64,000 bases of DNA from Kosakonia cowanii JCM 10956 = DSM 18146 (lineage in GTDB: Bacteria; Pseudomonadota; Gammaproteobacteria; Enterobacterales; Enterobacteriaceae): contig NZ_CP019445.1 in assembly GCF_001975225.1 (NCBI RefSeq), positions 1,798,001-1,862,000 of the forward strand, read 5' to 3'. How positions within the stretch are numbered: position 1 is the first letter of the stretch; every line of letters begins with the position of its first letter. A model generated the notes under the pieces. It saw only the letters and a program-made list of their open reading frames with translations. It did no database searches and had not been told where the DNA came from. Of the stretch, positions 1 to 13,522 are shown one piece after another. The translations under genes and the position numbers were made by a program.

Positions 1-82
1 GGGTTTTCAGCAAAGCCTGGATGAGGCTTGATTTACCCGCGCCGCTGGGGGCGGAAACAATATAGAGCGTGCCTTGAGCCAT
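1..82 (-). CDS. gmk: Guanylate kinase, N-terminal fragment (cut by window start)
   Basis: This is the first 27 codons of guanylate kinase, which phosphorylates GMP to GDP in the cytoplasm. The reading starts [19 protein letters not shown] and contains the P-loop SGAGKSS that binds ATP phosphates; this matches enterobacterial Gmk closely. The rest lies outside the window. It is divergent from ligB, as in E. coli. The start ATG (complement of 80-82) is the only sensible one. Identification rests on a short but very characteristic N terminus. Confidence 0.9.
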
Positions 83-2627
<2,545 letters not shown>

Positions 2628-2850
2628 GCCGCCCCCATAAATTCAGTGCGGGCAGGGTAATGATTAAGCAGGAAGAGGGCTATTGAGATTTTCTAACGAG
2701 CGGTGTTTCGGATTAGTTATGTTAATGTGTAATGTGATAGGCTATGTTATATATATCATTGATTTTATTTTTATTTAATCAGGCTTGCCTGTAATGTTCG
2801 CCGAAATATTAAAGCAGTTATCAATAAATAATATGTGGGTGACTGGATAC
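2628..2850. other. AT-rich gap between yicC and yicG
   Basis: This stretch is markedly more AT-rich than its surroundings (about 2690-2850). In E. coli the dinD gene sits between yicG and yicC; here nothing of it is visible. The yicG promoter must lie at the left end. I see no open frame with coding character. Confidence 0.5.
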
Positions 2851-2877
2851 AAAAAAAGGCCCTCGCGGACCTTTTAA
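2851..2877 (-). terminator. Rho-independent terminator of yicC
   Basis: Read on the minus strand, the stem AAAGGTCC/GGGCCTTT with loop GCGA is followed by a run of T. It begins about 13 bases after the yicC stop codon, so it ends the yicC transcript. Confidence 0.85.
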
Positions 2878-2890
2878 TGAGACGAGAGGC

Positions 2891-3754
2891 TTATTCGATA
2901 TTCTGAATCTGCTCGCGCATCTGCTCAATAAGCACTTTCAGCTCAATAGCCGAGTTGGTCACTTCCGCATTGATTGATTTAGAGGCCAGCGTGTTCGATT
3001 CGCGGTTGAACTCCTGCATCATAAAGTCGAGGCGGCGACCTACAGCTTCCTTCTTCTTCAGGATGTTGTAGGTCTCTTTCACATGCGCTTCGAGCCTGTC
3101 CAGCTCTTCGGCAACGTCGATTCGCTGCGCCATCATCACCAGCTCTTGCTCGAGGCGGTTGTTTTCCAGCTGCACCTGCGCCTCTTCCAGCTTGCTGACC
3201 AGGCGCTCACGCTGCCATTGCAGGATGTGCGGCATATGGGCGCGCACGTTGTTGACTTCGGTGCTGACGCCTTGCAGACGCTGCTCGATCAGCGCTTTCA
3301 GCGCCTGGCCTTCGGTTTCACGGGCGACGATAAAGTCGTCCAGCGCGCCATCCAGCGTGGCGAGAATTTCAGCGGTAATCGCATCGAGATCCTGCTCCTG
3401 AGCCGCCATCACGCCAGGCCAGCGCAGAATATCGACCGGATTAATTTCACCCTCGTCGCTCTGCATTTTTACCCAGTTCGCGGCGGTGACCAGCTGCTTA
3501 GCCAGCTTTTCATTCAGAATCAGTTCGCCCTGCGCGCTGGCGTCCGGCTCAAAGCGTAAGGTGCATTCCACTTTACCGCGGGTCAGACGGGTACGCAGAC
3601 GTTCGCGGACAACGGGTTCAAGGCTGCGGAATTGTTCCGGCAGGCGGAAGTAAGTTTCCAGATAACGCTGGTTAACCGAGCGCAGTTCCCAGGAGGCGGA
3701 GCCCCATGCACCCTTGATTTCACGCCGGGCGTAGGCGGTCATACTGCGGATCAT
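2891..3754 (-). CDS. yicC: YicC family endoribonuclease
   Basis: This 287 aa protein matches YicC of E. coli in length and sequence, beginning MIRSMTAYARREIKG and ending in the conserved C-terminal domain with the MQEFNRESNTLASK motif. The family has an N-terminal YicC-like domain and a C-terminal DUF1732 domain. E. coli YicC has been described as an endoribonuclease that promotes turnover of the small RNA RyhB; activity here is inferred by homology. It lies immediately upstream of, and divergent from, rph, the usual enteric arrangement. Start ATG 3754 is preceded by an AAGGAGA-like site. Confidence 0.93.
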   Translation of the reverse strand: MIRSMTAYARREIKGAWGSASWELRSVNQRYLETYFRLPEQFRSLEPVVRERLRTRLTRGKVECTLRFEPDASAQGELILNEKLAKQLVTAANWVKMQSDEGEINPVDILRWPGVMAAQEQDLDAITAEILATLDGALDDFIVARETEGQALKALIEQRLQGVSTEVNNVRAHMPHILQWQRERLVSKLEEAQVQLENNRLEQELVMMAQRIDVAEELDRLEAHVKETYNILKKKEAVGRRLDFMMQEFNRESNTLASKSINAEVTNSAIELKVLIEQMREQIQNIE

Positions 3755-3878
3755 AGTCGTTCCCGTTTTGAAGGAGAGATGCGGGGGATTATAGCTTTGG
3801 TGGCCTTATCAGGATAGGAATAACCAGGGTTAGCCAGTATAATGCGCAGCCACATTCGTAACAGCCGGAGAAATCATC

Positions 3879-4595
3879 ATGCGTCCAGCAGGCCGAAGCG
3901 CCACTCAAGTGCGCCCCGTCACCCTGACCCGTAACTACACAAAACACGCAGAAGGTTCCGTGCTGGTGGAATTTGGCGACACCAAAGTGCTCTGCACCGC
4001 CTCCATCGACGAAGGTGTTCCACGCTTCCTCAAAGGCCAGGGCCAGGGCTGGATCACTGCCGAATATGGCATGTTGCCGCGTTCGACCCACACTCGTAAC
4101 GCTCGTGAAGCGGCGAAGGGCAAGCAGGGCGGACGTACCATGGAGATCCAGCGCCTGATCGCGCGTGCACTGCGCGCGGCGGTCGATCTGAAAGCGCTTG
4201 GCGAATTTACTATCACCCTCGATTGCGATGTTTTGCAGGCCGATGGCGGTACCCGTACTGCGTCGATCACCGGTGCGTGCGTGGCACTGGCCGATGCGCT
4301 GAACAAGCTCATTGCCGCAGGCAAGCTGAAGACCAACCCGATGAAAGGCATGGTCGCGGCCGTCTCTGTGGGCATCGTCAATGGCGAAGCGGTGTGCGAT
4401 CTGGAGTATGTTGAAGACTCAGCGGCTGAGACCGACATGAACGTCGTGATGACCGAAGATGGCCGCATGATTGAAGTGCAGGGCACCGCAGAGGGCGAGC
4501 CCTTCACCCACGAGGAACTGCTCGCAATGCTGGCGCTAGCCCGAGGGGGCATTGAGTCCATTGTCGCGGCGCAAAAAGCGGCGTTAGAAAATTGA
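3879..4595 (+). CDS. rph: Ribonuclease PH
   Basis: RNase PH is a phosphorolytic 3'-5' exoribonuclease that trims tRNA 3' ends, acting as a hexameric ring in the cytoplasm. The 238 aa frame is complete and begins [20 protein letters not shown], with conserved [19 protein letters not shown] and the C-terminal ALARGGIE region. Unlike E. coli K-12, where a frameshift truncates rph and lowers pyrE expression, the gene here is intact. Its stop codon lies just 6 bases before the pyrE attenuator stem, preserving the translation-coupled arrangement that controls pyrE. Confidence 0.97.
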   Translation: MRPAGRSATQVRPVTLTRNYTKHAEGSVLVEFGDTKVLCTASIDEGVPRFLKGQGQGWITAEYGMLPRSTHTRNAREAAKGKQGGRTMEIQRLIARALRAAVDLKALGEFTITLDCDVLQADGGTRTASITGACVALADALNKLIAAGKLKTNPMKGMVAAVSVGIVNGEAVCDLEYVEDSAAETDMNVVMTEDGRMIEVQGTAEGEPFTHEELLAMLALARGGIESIVAAQKAALEN

Positions 4596-4601
4596 TTTTG
4601 A

Positions 4602-4628
4602 GGGCGACGATGAGTCGCCCTTTTTTTT
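4602..4628 (+). terminator. pyrE attenuator (rho-independent terminator after rph)
   Basis: The stem GGGCGAC/GTCGCCC with loop GATGA (4602-4620) is followed by eight T (4621-4628). It starts 6 bases after the rph stop codon. In E. coli this structure is the UTP-sensing attenuator: ribosomes close behind RNA polymerase in late rph prevent the hairpin. The geometry seen here fits the same control. Confidence 0.9.
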
Positions 4629-4714
4629 GCGCAACATTCGGGCTGCAACCCTGCTGTCTGCGCAACGCACTTTGCTAAATTTTAAATCATCAAAACAGGA
4701 AGAGGAGCGGATCC

Positions 4715-5356
4715 ATGAAAGCGTACCAGCGTCAGTTTATTGAATTTGCGCTTAACAAACAGGTACTGAAGTTCGGCGAGTTCACGCTGAAATCCGGGCG
4801 CAAAAGCCCCTATTTCTTTAATGCCGGGCTGTTTAATACCGGGCGCGATCTGGCGCTGTTAGGCCGTTTTTACGCTGCAGCGTTAATGGATTCCGGGATT
4901 GATTTCGATCTGCTGTTCGGCCCTGCCTATAAAGGTATCCCGATTGCGACCACCACCGCGGTAGCGCTGGCAGAGCATCACGAGCGCGATGTGCCTTACT
5001 GCTTTAACCGTAAAGAAGCCAAAGATCATGGCGAAGGCGGTAACCTGGTCGGCAGCGCGCTGCAGGGCCGTGTGATGCTGGTGGATGATGTGATCACCGC
5101 CGGTACGGCGATCCGCGAGTCGATGGAGATTATTCAGGCTAACGGCGCGACCCTCGCTGGCGTGCTGATCTCGCTCGACCGTCAGGAGCGCGGCCGTGCA
5201 GATATCTCTGCAATTCAGGAAGTTGAGCGTGATTACGGCTGCAAGGTTATTTCCATCATTACGCTGAATGACCTGGTGGATTATCTGGAAGAGAAACCGG
5301 AGTTAGCCGATCTGGTCGCCTCTGTGCGTGCGTATCGCGAAGAGTACGGCGTCTGA
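4715..5356 (+). CDS. pyrE: Orotate phosphoribosyltransferase
   Basis: PyrE converts orotate and PRPP to orotidine 5'-monophosphate in de novo pyrimidine synthesis. The 213 aa length is exactly that of E. coli PyrE. The PRPP-binding loop [13 protein letters not shown] lies near residues 119-131 and the flexible catalytic loop [12 protein letters not shown] near 99-110. It follows rph in the same transcription unit, with the attenuator between them and a ribosome site GGAAGAGGAG upstream of ATG 4715. Confidence 0.98.
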   Translation: MKAYQRQFIEFALNKQVLKFGEFTLKSGRKSPYFFNAGLFNTGRDLALLGRFYAAALMDSGIDFDLLFGPAYKGIPIATTTAVALAEHHERDVPYCFNRKEAKDHGEGGNLVGSALQGRVMLVDDVITAGTAIRESMEIIQANGATLAGVLISLDRQERGRADISAIQEVERDYGCKVISIITLNDLVDYLEEKPELADLVASVRAYREEYGV

Positions 5357-5363
5357 GTAGCTA

Positions 5364-5388
5364 CCCGGCAGCAGGTCTGCCGGGTTTC
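5364..5388. terminator. Terminator between convergent pyrE and the SMP-30 gene
   Basis: The stem CCCGGCA/TGCCGGG with a 7-base loop lies 7 bases after the pyrE stop and is followed by TTTC on the plus strand. It ends 3 bases before the stop of the convergent gene and may serve pyrE mainly. Confidence 0.7.
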
Positions 5389-5391
5389 GCC

Positions 5392-6408
5392 TTACAGAAG
5401 CTGTGCGCCCTGCGTGTTGACATACAGGGTGTAAATCGAGGTGCTGGCTGCCATAAAAAGCCGGTTTCGCTGCTCACCGCCGAAGCAGAGATTGGCGCAG
5501 CGCTCGGGCAGATGAATCATGCCAATCGCTTTGCCCTGCGGGTTAAACACCCGGACACCATCCAGCTCGTCGCTGCCCATCCCCCATCCGCACCATAAAT
5601 TGCCGTCAACATCGCAGGCGATACCGTCCGCGGTGCCGTTGCCACAATCAATATGCACCCGCTTATTTTGTAACTGCCCGTCGACAATGTCCCACGCCAG
5701 TATTAAACGATTAGGCGTGGCACGGCTCTCCACCACATAGAGGGTTTTCTCGTCCGGCGAGAAGCAGATGCCATTCGGCCCGCGCACATCGCCCAGCACC
5801 ACTTCCAGCTTGCGGGTCTGCGGATCGAGACGATAAACATTCTGCGGCAGCTGCGGCTCGGCTTTATGTCCTTCATAAAAACCGGTAATGCCAAATGGCG
5901 GGTCGGTAAACCAGATTGAACCGTCTGATTTGACCGCGAGATCGTTCGGCGAGTTGAGCGGCTTACCATCGAAGCTATCCGCCAGCACTGTGATGGTGCC
6001 GTCGTACTCCGTGCGCGTAATGCGCCGTGTATCGTGCTCACAGCTGATCAATCGCCCCTGGCGATCGCGGGCATGACCATTGGCGTTATTTGCTGGTTTG
6101 CGAAAAACAGCGCTCTCGCCGGTCTGCTCATCCCAGCGCATCACCGAATTATTGGGAATGTCGCTCCAGAGCAGCATGCGCATATCACCAAACCATACTG
6201 GCCCCTCCGCCCAGCGACAGCCGGTGGCGATTTGCTCCACTTTCGCGCTGGAGACCATGTACGCGCGAAACGCGTCATCAAGCGCGACCACGCGCGGATC
6301 GGGGTAGCGCGGTGCAGGTGTCCAGGCAGCGAAGCTCTTTTGACTCAGTAACAGGGAAGCGGTAGCGATACCGCTCAGCTTTAACAGTTCCCGACGAGAT
6401 GTTGCCAT
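5392..6408 (-). CDS. Tat-exported SMP-30/gluconolactonase-like protein
   Basis: The protein has 338 aa with a twin-arginine signal (SRRELLKLSG, then a hydrophobic stretch to about residue 28), so it should be folded in the cytoplasm and exported to the periplasm. The body is an SMP-30/gluconolactonase/LRE-like six-bladed propeller. The family's metal-site residues are visible: Glu68 in AEGP, Asn155 in SPND, Asn212 in GPNG and Asp261 in TADG. Such enzymes hydrolyse sugar lactones; the substrate here is unknown. E. coli K-12 has no gene at this point between pyrE and slmA, so it appears to be an accessory gene inserted between two housekeeping genes. A good ribosome site (AAGGAGAG) supports ATG 6408. 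Confidence 0.85.
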   Translation of the reverse strand: MATSRRELLKLSGIATASLLLSQKSFAAWTPAPRYPDPRVVALDDAFRAYMVSSAKVEQIATGCRWAEGPVWFGDMRMLLWSDIPNNSVMRWDEQTGESAVFRKPANNANGHARDRQGRLISCEHDTRRITRTEYDGTITVLADSFDGKPLNSPNDLAVKSDGSIWFTDPPFGITGFYEGHKAEPQLPQNVYRLDPQTRKLEVVLGDVRGPNGICFSPDEKTLYVVESRATPNRLILAWDIVDGQLQNKRVHIDCGNGTADGIACDVDGNLWCGWGMGSDELDGVRVFNPQGKAIGMIHLPERCANLCFGGEQRNRLFMAASTSIYTLYVNTQGAQLL

Positions 6409-6592
6409 CCGGTCTCTCCTTCTTGCTTTTATAGGGTATCGAAGCGGTGATTTGTTTCAGGAATAACCAGGTGCCTGAAGGAGCGTAGAGAATCGGGAAG
6501 GGTGCCACATCTGGCATTGTTACGAATTACGTTGGGCTTTTACACAGAATGGCGGGAAATGCGAATGCAGCCACAGAGGCTGCATAGGGTGA

Positions 6593-7189
6593 TTACTGTA
6601 ATTGCAGAAGTAACAGCGGCCAGCGCGCGTCAAAATCTTCGGTCGGGCTATATTTGAACTCGCTGCGCACATAGCGCGACAGCATCCCTTCACAGAAGGC
6701 CAGCAACTGGCTTGCCAGCAGCGTTTCGTCGGTCACATACCCTTCGCCTTCACGCATTTTGCGTTCGCGCAGTACCTGGCGCAGCTGCGCTTCGATACGC
6801 TCAAACAGCTGGTTAATGCGCCCTTGCAGGCGATCCTGCTCAAACATCAGCGCATGACCGGTCATGATGCGGGTCAAACCGGGATTACGTTCGCCGAAGC
6901 CCAGAATCAGTAAGACAATCAGACGCAAACGCGCAGTCGTGTCTTTTTCATCTTTTAAAATCAAGTTGATGCGGGTAATCAGGCTATCTTCGATAAACTC
7001 GATCAGGCTATCGAACATGCGTGTTTTGCTGGGAAAGTGACGATACAGCGCGGCTTCAGAGACGCCGACCGATGCCGCCAGTTTCGCCGTGGTAATACGT
7101 TGGCTTCCATCGCTGGATTCCAGCATTAACGCCAGAGATTGAAGTATTTCCTCACGGCGATTCTTTTTCGCAGTCTGTTTTTCTGCCAT
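6593..7189 (-). CDS. slmA: Nucleoid occlusion factor SlmA
   Basis: SlmA is a TetR-type DNA-binding protein that, when bound to chromosomal sites, blocks FtsZ ring assembly over the nucleoid. The 198 aa length matches E. coli. The N-terminal helix-turn-helix ([20 protein letters not shown], about residues 33-52) is followed by the helical dimerisation and FtsZ-binding domain. It is the last gene of coaBC-dut-slmA on the minus strand, with a 124-base gap after dut containing a perfect hairpin. ATG 7189 gives the conserved start [16 protein letters not shown]. Confidence 0.97.
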   Translation of the reverse strand: MAEKQTAKKNRREEILQSLALMLESSDGSQRITTAKLAASVGVSEAALYRHFPSKTRMFDSLIEFIEDSLITRINLILKDEKDTTARLRLIVLLILGFGERNPGLTRIMTGHALMFEQDRLQGRINQLFERIEAQLRQVLRERKMREGEGYVTDETLLASQLLAFCEGMLSRYVRSEFKYSPTEDFDARWPLLLLQLQ

Positions 7190-7243
7190 GTTCTAAAAAA
7201 CCCCAGAAAATAATCACTTGTCAGGCGAGCAACCACACAACGG

Positions 7244-7266
7244 CCGCAAATGCCTGGCATTTGCGG
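7244..7266. repeat. Perfect inverted repeat between dut and slmA
   Basis: CCGCAAATGC and GCATTTGCGG form a perfect 10-bp stem with a 3-base loop. No T-run follows on either strand, so it is not a typical intrinsic terminator. It could be an mRNA-stabilising or processing hairpin downstream of dut. Confidence 0.6.
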
Positions 7267-7313
7267 TCATCTTATCGCGTTATAGTGTTGTGTAATGCGT
7301 TAAATAGCGCGGA

Positions 7314-7772
7314 TTATTGACGCCCGGAGTGGCCAAAGCCGCCTTCGCCACGCACGGTGGCATCGAACTCTTCCACCAGGTTAAATTCAGCCTGCACCAC
7401 CGGTACAAAGACCATCTGCGCGATACGCTCGCCAGGCACAATGGTGAAGCTCTCTTTCCCGCGGTTCCAGACGGAGACCATCAGTTGCCCCTGGTAATCG
7501 GAATCAATCAGCCCCACCAGGTTGCCCAGTACCACGCCATGTTTATGACCCAGGCCCGAGCGCGGCAGAATCACGGCTGCAAGCGTTGGGTCGGCAATGT
7601 GAATCGCCAGACCAGTCGGCAGCAGCGTGGTGTCGCCTGGCGCCAGCTCTACGGCGTCATCCAGACAGGCGCGCAGGTCAAGACCGGCGGAGCCGGAGGT
7701 GGCATAGGTCGGCAGCGGGAACTGCTCACCCACGCGCGGGTCCAGAATCTTAACGTCGATTTTTTTCATCAT
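7314..7772 (-). CDS. dut: Deoxyuridine 5'-triphosphate nucleotidohydrolase (dUTPase)
   Basis: Dut hydrolyses dUTP to dUMP and pyrophosphate, keeping uracil out of DNA and feeding thymidylate synthesis. The five trimeric dUTPase motifs are visible, including [33 protein letters not shown] and the C-terminal [11 protein letters not shown] that closes over the active site. I chose the start [15 protein letters not shown] at 7772 (152 aa; ATG 7769 gives 151 aa) because upstream codons in the longer frame lie inside coaBC and do not resemble dUTPase. The gene overlaps the coaBC 3' end by 23 bases. Confidence 0.96.
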   Translation of the reverse strand: MMKKIDVKILDPRVGEQFPLPTYATSGSAGLDLRACLDDAVELAPGDTTLLPTGLAIHIADPTLAAVILPRSGLGHKHGVVLGNLVGLIDSDYQGQLMVSVWNRGKESFTIVPGERIAQMVFVPVVQAEFNLVEEFDATVRGEGGFGHSGRQ

Positions 7773-8964
7773 AACGGGTAACAATCTCGTCCAGTAATAG
7801 GTGTCCCAGCAGCGCTTTGCGCTCCAGCGGCAAGCGCTTATCGCCATCTTGCCAGAACAGATGTAATGCGTTGTTGTCGCTATTAAAGCCTTGATTAGAT
7901 TGCGAAACATCGTTGGCGCAAATCAGGTCGAGGTTTTTGCGGGCGCGTTTCTGCCGGGCGTATTCTTCCACATTATTCGTTTCCGCGGCAAACCCAACAA
8001 CATAAGGGCGATGGCTGGTGAGCGCCGCAACGCCGGCGACGATATCGGGGTTTTTCACCATTTTTATTGTGATTTCATCGCCTTGCTTTTTAATTTTCTC
8101 CGGCGCGATCTCGCTGGCGCGGTAGTCTGCGACCGCCGCACAACCGATAAAAATATGCTGCTGCTGGGCGCGCTGCTGTACCGCCGCCTCCATCTCAAGG
8201 GCGGTGGTCACATCCACGCGCTGAACAAAGGCGGGCGTAGGCAGCGACACCGGGCCTGAAACCAGCGTCACATTCGCGCCGCGCTTCGCGGCCGCTTCAG
8301 CAATGGCGAAGCCCATTTTGCCGGAGCTGAGATTAGTGATGTAGCGCACCGGATCCAGCGGTTCGCGGGTCGGACCGGCGGTAATCATAATATTCAGATG
8401 TTGCAAATCCTTGACCGGTGAGAAGTGAGCCGCGGCCATATCAACGATGGTCAGCGGATCGAGCATGCGGCCCGGGCCGACATCACCGCACGCCTGGCTG
8501 CCGCTGTCTGGCCCCCACAACAGCAGGCCTCTCGAAGCCAGCACCTGTAAATTGTGCTGGGTAGCGGCGTTGCGGTACATCTGCTGATTCATCGCCGGAA
8601 CAACCGCAACCGGTGACGGGGTGGCCAGGCAGATGGTTGAGACCAGATCGTTTGCCATACCCGCCGCGACACGGGCGATTAAATCAGCGGTAGCGGGTGC
8701 CAGAATCACCAGATCGGCCCATTTACCCAACTCGATATGCCCCATTGCCGCTTCCGCAGCGGGGTCGAGCAGGCTGTCGGAGACCGGGTAACCGGAAACG
8801 GCCTGCAGACTCAGCGGTGTGATAAAGGCTTTGGCGGCCTCGGTCAGCGCCACGCGGACTTCCGCGCCGCGATCGCGCAAGCGACGCACCAGCTCAGGGG
8901 CTTTATAGGCCGCGATACCGCCGCTTACGCCGAGGACAATTTTTTTACCCGCCAGAGTTGTCAT
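7750..8964 (-). CDS. coaBC: Bifunctional phosphopantothenoylcysteine decarboxylase/synthetase
   Basis: CoaBC (Dfp) carries two consecutive steps of coenzyme A synthesis: CTP-dependent joining of cysteine to 4'-phosphopantothenate (CoaB) and FMN-dependent decarboxylation to 4'-phosphopantetheine (CoaC). The N-terminal CoaC flavoprotein domain begins [18 protein letters not shown], with the catalytic His in [11 protein letters not shown] (about residue 75), the PAMNQQMY motif and the substrate-clamp Cys in [11 protein letters not shown]. The CoaB half starts near residue 190 and carries [15 protein letters not shown] and the CAAVADYR and KIKK motifs. The 404 aa length is close to the 406 of E. 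coli. It is first in the coaBC-dut-slmA operon and divergent from radC. Confidence 0.97.
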   Translation of the reverse strand: MTTLAGKKIVLGVSGGIAAYKAPELVRRLRDRGAEVRVALTEAAKAFITPLSLQAVSGYPVSDSLLDPAAEAAMGHIELGKWADLVILAPATADLIARVAAGMANDLVSTICLATPSPVAVVPAMNQQMYRNAATQHNLQVLASRGLLLWGPDSGSQACGDVGPGRMLDPLTIVDMAAAHFSPVKDLQHLNIMITAGPTREPLDPVRYITNLSSGKMGFAIAEAAAKRGANVTLVSGPVSLPTPAFVQRVDVTTALEMEAAVQQRAQQQHIFIGCAAVADYRASEIAPEKIKKQGDEITIKMVKNPDIVAGVAALTSHRPYVVGFAAETNNVEEYARQKRARKNLDLICANDVSQSNQGFNSDNNALHLFWQDGDKRLPLERKALLGHLLLDEIVTRYDEKNRR

Positions 8965-9133
8965 GATTCTTTCCCGTTGGATTCGCCAGAGGTTGGGGAT
9001 TTTATCACAATCCTGATGTCGTCGTGCCTATGCCCGTAAACCACTTTGCGAGGCGCTACGCAGCGTTGAAAAGTGCCATTCGATGAGCATTCCCGGATGT
9101 GGCAGCATGAGTTTCTGACAGGGAGGTGTGGAT

Positions 9134-9802
9134 ATGGCGATTGTGTTAATTCCTCAAAAGCCGCGCGAAAAGATGATGCAGCTGGGCGTTGAGTCTCTTA
9201 CGGACGTTGAGTTACTGGCGCTGTTTTTACGCACCGGCGCGTGCGGGAAAAGCGTACTTACCGTTGCGCGCGAGATGTTAAACCATTTTAGCTCGCTCCA
9301 CTCTCTGCTCTGTGCCGACTATGATGAGTTCCGGTTTATCTCGGGCATTGGCGTCGCCAAATATGCGCAGCTCAGGGGCATCGGCGAACTGGCGAGGCGC
9401 TCCTACAACGCGCGTATTGCCGAGGAGAGCTCTCTGCTCAGCCCGGAGATGGTGCGGGAGTTTTTGCAGAGCCAGCTGGCGAACGAAGAGCGGGAGGTCT
9501 TTATGGTGATCCTGCTTGATAACCGCAATCGCATCATCAAACATGCCCGGCTTTTTTCCGGCACGATTAACCACGTTGAGGTACATCCGCGAGAAATTTT
9601 ACGCGAAGCGATAAAATTCAATGCGGTCGGCGTGATCCTCGCGCATAATCACCCCTCGGGTAATGCTGAGCCCAGCAGAGCAGATAAGGCCATCACCGAA
9701 CGAGTGATAAAATGCTGCCAACTCATGGACATTCGCGTTATTGATCATCTGGTCATTGGTCGCGGCGAGTGCGTTTCTTTTGCGGAACGCGGTTGGATTT
9801 AG
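9134..9802 (+). CDS. radC: RadC family JAMM/MPN-domain protein
   Basis: This 222 aa protein matches E. coli RadC. It has an N-terminal helix-hairpin-helix region (about 60-90) and a C-terminal JAMM metalloprotease-like domain with the zinc motif [14 protein letters not shown] near residues 170-185 and the upstream Glu in the [16 protein letters not shown] stretch. Despite its name the biochemical function is unsettled, and the original RadC repair role has been withdrawn. I use ATG 9134, 7 bases after GGGAGG, rather than GTG 9128, which overlaps that ribosome site. It is followed by the rpmB promoter. Confidence 0.92.
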   Translation: MAIVLIPQKPREKMMQLGVESLTDVELLALFLRTGACGKSVLTVAREMLNHFSSLHSLLCADYDEFRFISGIGVAKYAQLRGIGELARRSYNARIAEESSLLSPEMVREFLQSQLANEEREVFMVILLDNRNRIIKHARLFSGTINHVEVHPREILREAIKFNAVGVILAHNHPSGNAEPSRADKAITERVIKCCQLMDIRVIDHLVIGRGECVSFAERGWI

Positions 9803-9844
9803 ACCACTTTGCGCGATCCATCGGGATCTTTGTCTGTTCGGGAC

Positions 9845-9873
9845 TTGAGCACACCGCCGAGTCAGCGTATACT
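9845..9873 (+). promoter_or_regulatory. Sigma-70 promoter for rpmB-rpmG
   Basis: A -35 box TTGAGC (9845-9850) and a -10 box TATACT (9868-9873) are separated by 17 bases. The predicted transcript begins near 9880 and gives a leader of about 140 bases before rpmB. Confidence 0.75.
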
Positions 9874-9997
9874 ACGCCACCTTTGAGAATCTCGGGTTTG
9901 GCATTTGGGCCTGGCAATCGAGAGTTCACATAGAACTGCGATGACCGGGCTGTAAAGCCTGACGAGGCGCCAATACCCCATACGAAGCTCGAGCTAA

Positions 9998-10255
<258 letters not shown>

Positions 10256-10272
10256 GTACTTAAAGGATATAA

Positions 10273-10443
<171 letters not shown>

Positions 10444-10460
10444 TTTTAGTTTTCTTGAAC

Positions 10461-10486
10461 AAAAACCCCGCACTGTCGGGGTTTTT
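10461..10486 (+). terminator. Terminator after rpmG
   Basis: AAAAACCCCG and CGGGGTTTTT form a 10-bp stem with loop CACTGT. It lies 18 bases after the rpmG stop and before mutM, so mutM is read either by partial read-through or from its own promoter. Confidence 0.88.
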
Positions 10487-10521
10487 GCATTTCTGATAGC
10501 CCGCAAAAAGCCGGAGATGAG

Positions 10522-11331
10522 ATGCCTGAATTACCTGAAGTTGAAACCAGCCGCAGAGGCATTGAACCGCACCTGGTCGGTGAAACCATCCTGCATGCGG
10601 TGGTACGTAACGGCCGCTTACGCTGGCCTGTTTCCGAAGAGATCCACAGCCTGAGCGACAAACCGGTGCTCAGCGTGCAGCGACGCGCTAAATACCTGCT
10701 GCTCGAGCTGCCGGATGGCTGGATCATCATTCACCTCGGTATGTCCGGCAGTCTGCGTATTCTTCCCCACGAACTCCCCGCCCAAAAACATGACCATGTC
10801 GATCTGGTGATGAGCAACGGCAAAGTGCTGCGTTACACCGATCCGCGTCGTTTTGGCGCCTGGCTGTGGACCAAAGAGCTGGAAGGACATAACGTGCTGG
10901 CGCATCTCGGCCCGGAGCCGCTGAGCGATGCGTTTAATGCCGACTATCTGCGGGAGAAGTGCGCGAAGAAGAAAACAGCGATCAAACCCTGGCTGATGGA
11001 TAACAAGCTGGTGGTGGGCGTCGGGAATATTTATGCCAGCGAATCGCTGTTTGCCGCCGGGATCCATCCCGATCGGCTCGCTTCAACCCTCTCGCAGCAG
11101 GATTACGAACTGCTGGTGCGCGTGATCAAAGCGGTGCTGTTACGCTCCATTGAGCAGGGCGGGACAACGCTGAAAGACTTCCTGCAAAGCGACGGCAAAC
11201 CGGGTTACTTCGCACAGGAGTTGCAGGTTTACGGGCGAGAAGGGCAGCCGTGTCGCATCTGCGGTACGCCAATCGTGGCGGCAAAACATGCGCAGCGCTC
11301 GACGTTCTACTGTCGTCAGTGCCAGAAATAG
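10522..11331 (+). CDS. mutM: Formamidopyrimidine-DNA glycosylase (Fpg/MutM)
   Basis: MutM is a bifunctional glycosylase and AP lyase that removes 8-oxoguanine and formamidopyrimidines in base excision repair. The N terminus [13 protein letters not shown] carries the catalytic Pro (exposed after Met removal) and adjacent Glu. The helix-two-turn-helix lies mid-protein ([10 protein letters not shown]). The C-terminal zinc finger has four cysteines, in CRICGTP and CRQCQK. At 269 aa it is the standard length. It follows the rpmBG terminator and is convergent with coaD. Confidence 0.98.
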   Translation: MPELPEVETSRRGIEPHLVGETILHAVVRNGRLRWPVSEEIHSLSDKPVLSVQRRAKYLLLELPDGWIIIHLGMSGSLRILPHELPAQKHDHVDLVMSNGKVLRYTDPRRFGAWLWTKELEGHNVLAHLGPEPLSDAFNADYLREKCAKKKTAIKPWLMDNKLVVGVGNIYASESLFAAGIHPDRLASTLSQQDYELLVRVIKAVLLRSIEQGGTTLKDFLQSDGKPGYFAQELQVYGREGQPCRICGTPIVAAKHAQRSTFYCRQCQK

Positions 11332-11343
11332 GTGTGGAGTAAA

Positions 11344-11362
11344 GCCGGATAAGCTATCCGGC
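11344..11362. repeat. REP-like palindrome between mutM and coaD
   Basis: GCCGGATA and TATCCGGC pair with a 3-base loop. The core resembles one arm of the REP/BIME units seen after cysE in this window. It lies between two convergent genes and has no T-run. Confidence 0.6.
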
Positions 11363-11370
11363 ATCGAAGC

Positions 11371-13136
<1,766 letters not shown>

Positions 13137-13441
13137 AGTACGTTGCAGGCTTAGGAATGTGCTGGGGATTTTATGTATTTAGTACCGCCATTGCTATTAC
13201 TTTTGCTGAAATCGGTCAAATTCACCTCTTATCACGTTATTTGTATCAGTCTTATCAATTTTTTTTCATTTTTATCTAGTTTATTGAATGTTTCAGCGCG
13301 GGCCCATTATGACCATGAAGCAATATTTTTTATCTATTTATCTGATTTTTATTATCTTTTTTAGGGTTTTGTTGAAAAGTGCTTCAGATCGGATTGGTGT
13401 TAAAGAAGTGGTACAATAAAAGATCTATAAGTGCGCAATAT
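13137..13441. other. waaA-waaQ divergent control region
   Basis: This AT-rich stretch separates the divergent waaA and waaQ genes. It holds the waaQ promoter near 13412 and, presumably, the waaA promoter at its left end. A 63-codon frame at 13173-13364, rich in Phe and Leu, has no recognisable feature and no convincing ribosome site, so I do not call it. Confidence 0.6.
13408..13417 (+). promoter_or_regulatory. Extended -10 element of the waaQ promoter (candidate)
   Basis: TGGTACAAT (13409-13417) gives an extended -10 with TACAAT at 13412-13417. No strong -35 is visible 17 bases upstream. Transcription would start near 13424, placing the JUMPstart element in the leader. Confidence 0.5.
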
Positions 13442-13480
13442 CAGTGTTCAGGTAGCTGTCGAGCCTGGGGCGGTAGCGTG
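13442..13480 (+). promoter_or_regulatory. JUMPstart element with ops site (RfaH recruitment)
   Basis: The 39 bases closely match the JUMPstart sequence found ahead of enteric LPS, capsule and other long operons. It ends with the ops element GGCGGTAGCGTG (13469-13480), where RNA polymerase pauses and RfaH loads to suppress Rho termination. It lies about 43 bases before the waaQ start and so precedes the whole nine-gene waaQ-waaU operon. Confidence 0.93.
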
Positions 13481-13522
13481 CCTGTAATTTTTTCACGGAT
13501 ATCACATCAAGAAGAGCCGATT

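Noticed and set aside
2628..2890. Possible remnant of dinD between yicG and yicC
   Set aside because: The region is AT-rich but I see no stretch that translates to anything DinD-like.
3935..4648. 237-codon open frame antisense to rph
   Set aside because: It is a mirror of the highly biased rph codons; the translation is Ser/Arg/Ala-rich with no family resemblance, and it crosses the pyrE attenuator.
13173..13364. 63-codon frame between waaA and waaQ
   Set aside because: AT-rich spacer with a Phe/Leu-rich translation, no good ribosome site and no recognisable protein; the region is better explained as promoter and leader DNA.
13379..13522. Upstream extension of waaQ
   Set aside because: These codons overlap the promoter and JUMPstart element, and the translation has no similarity to heptosyltransferases.
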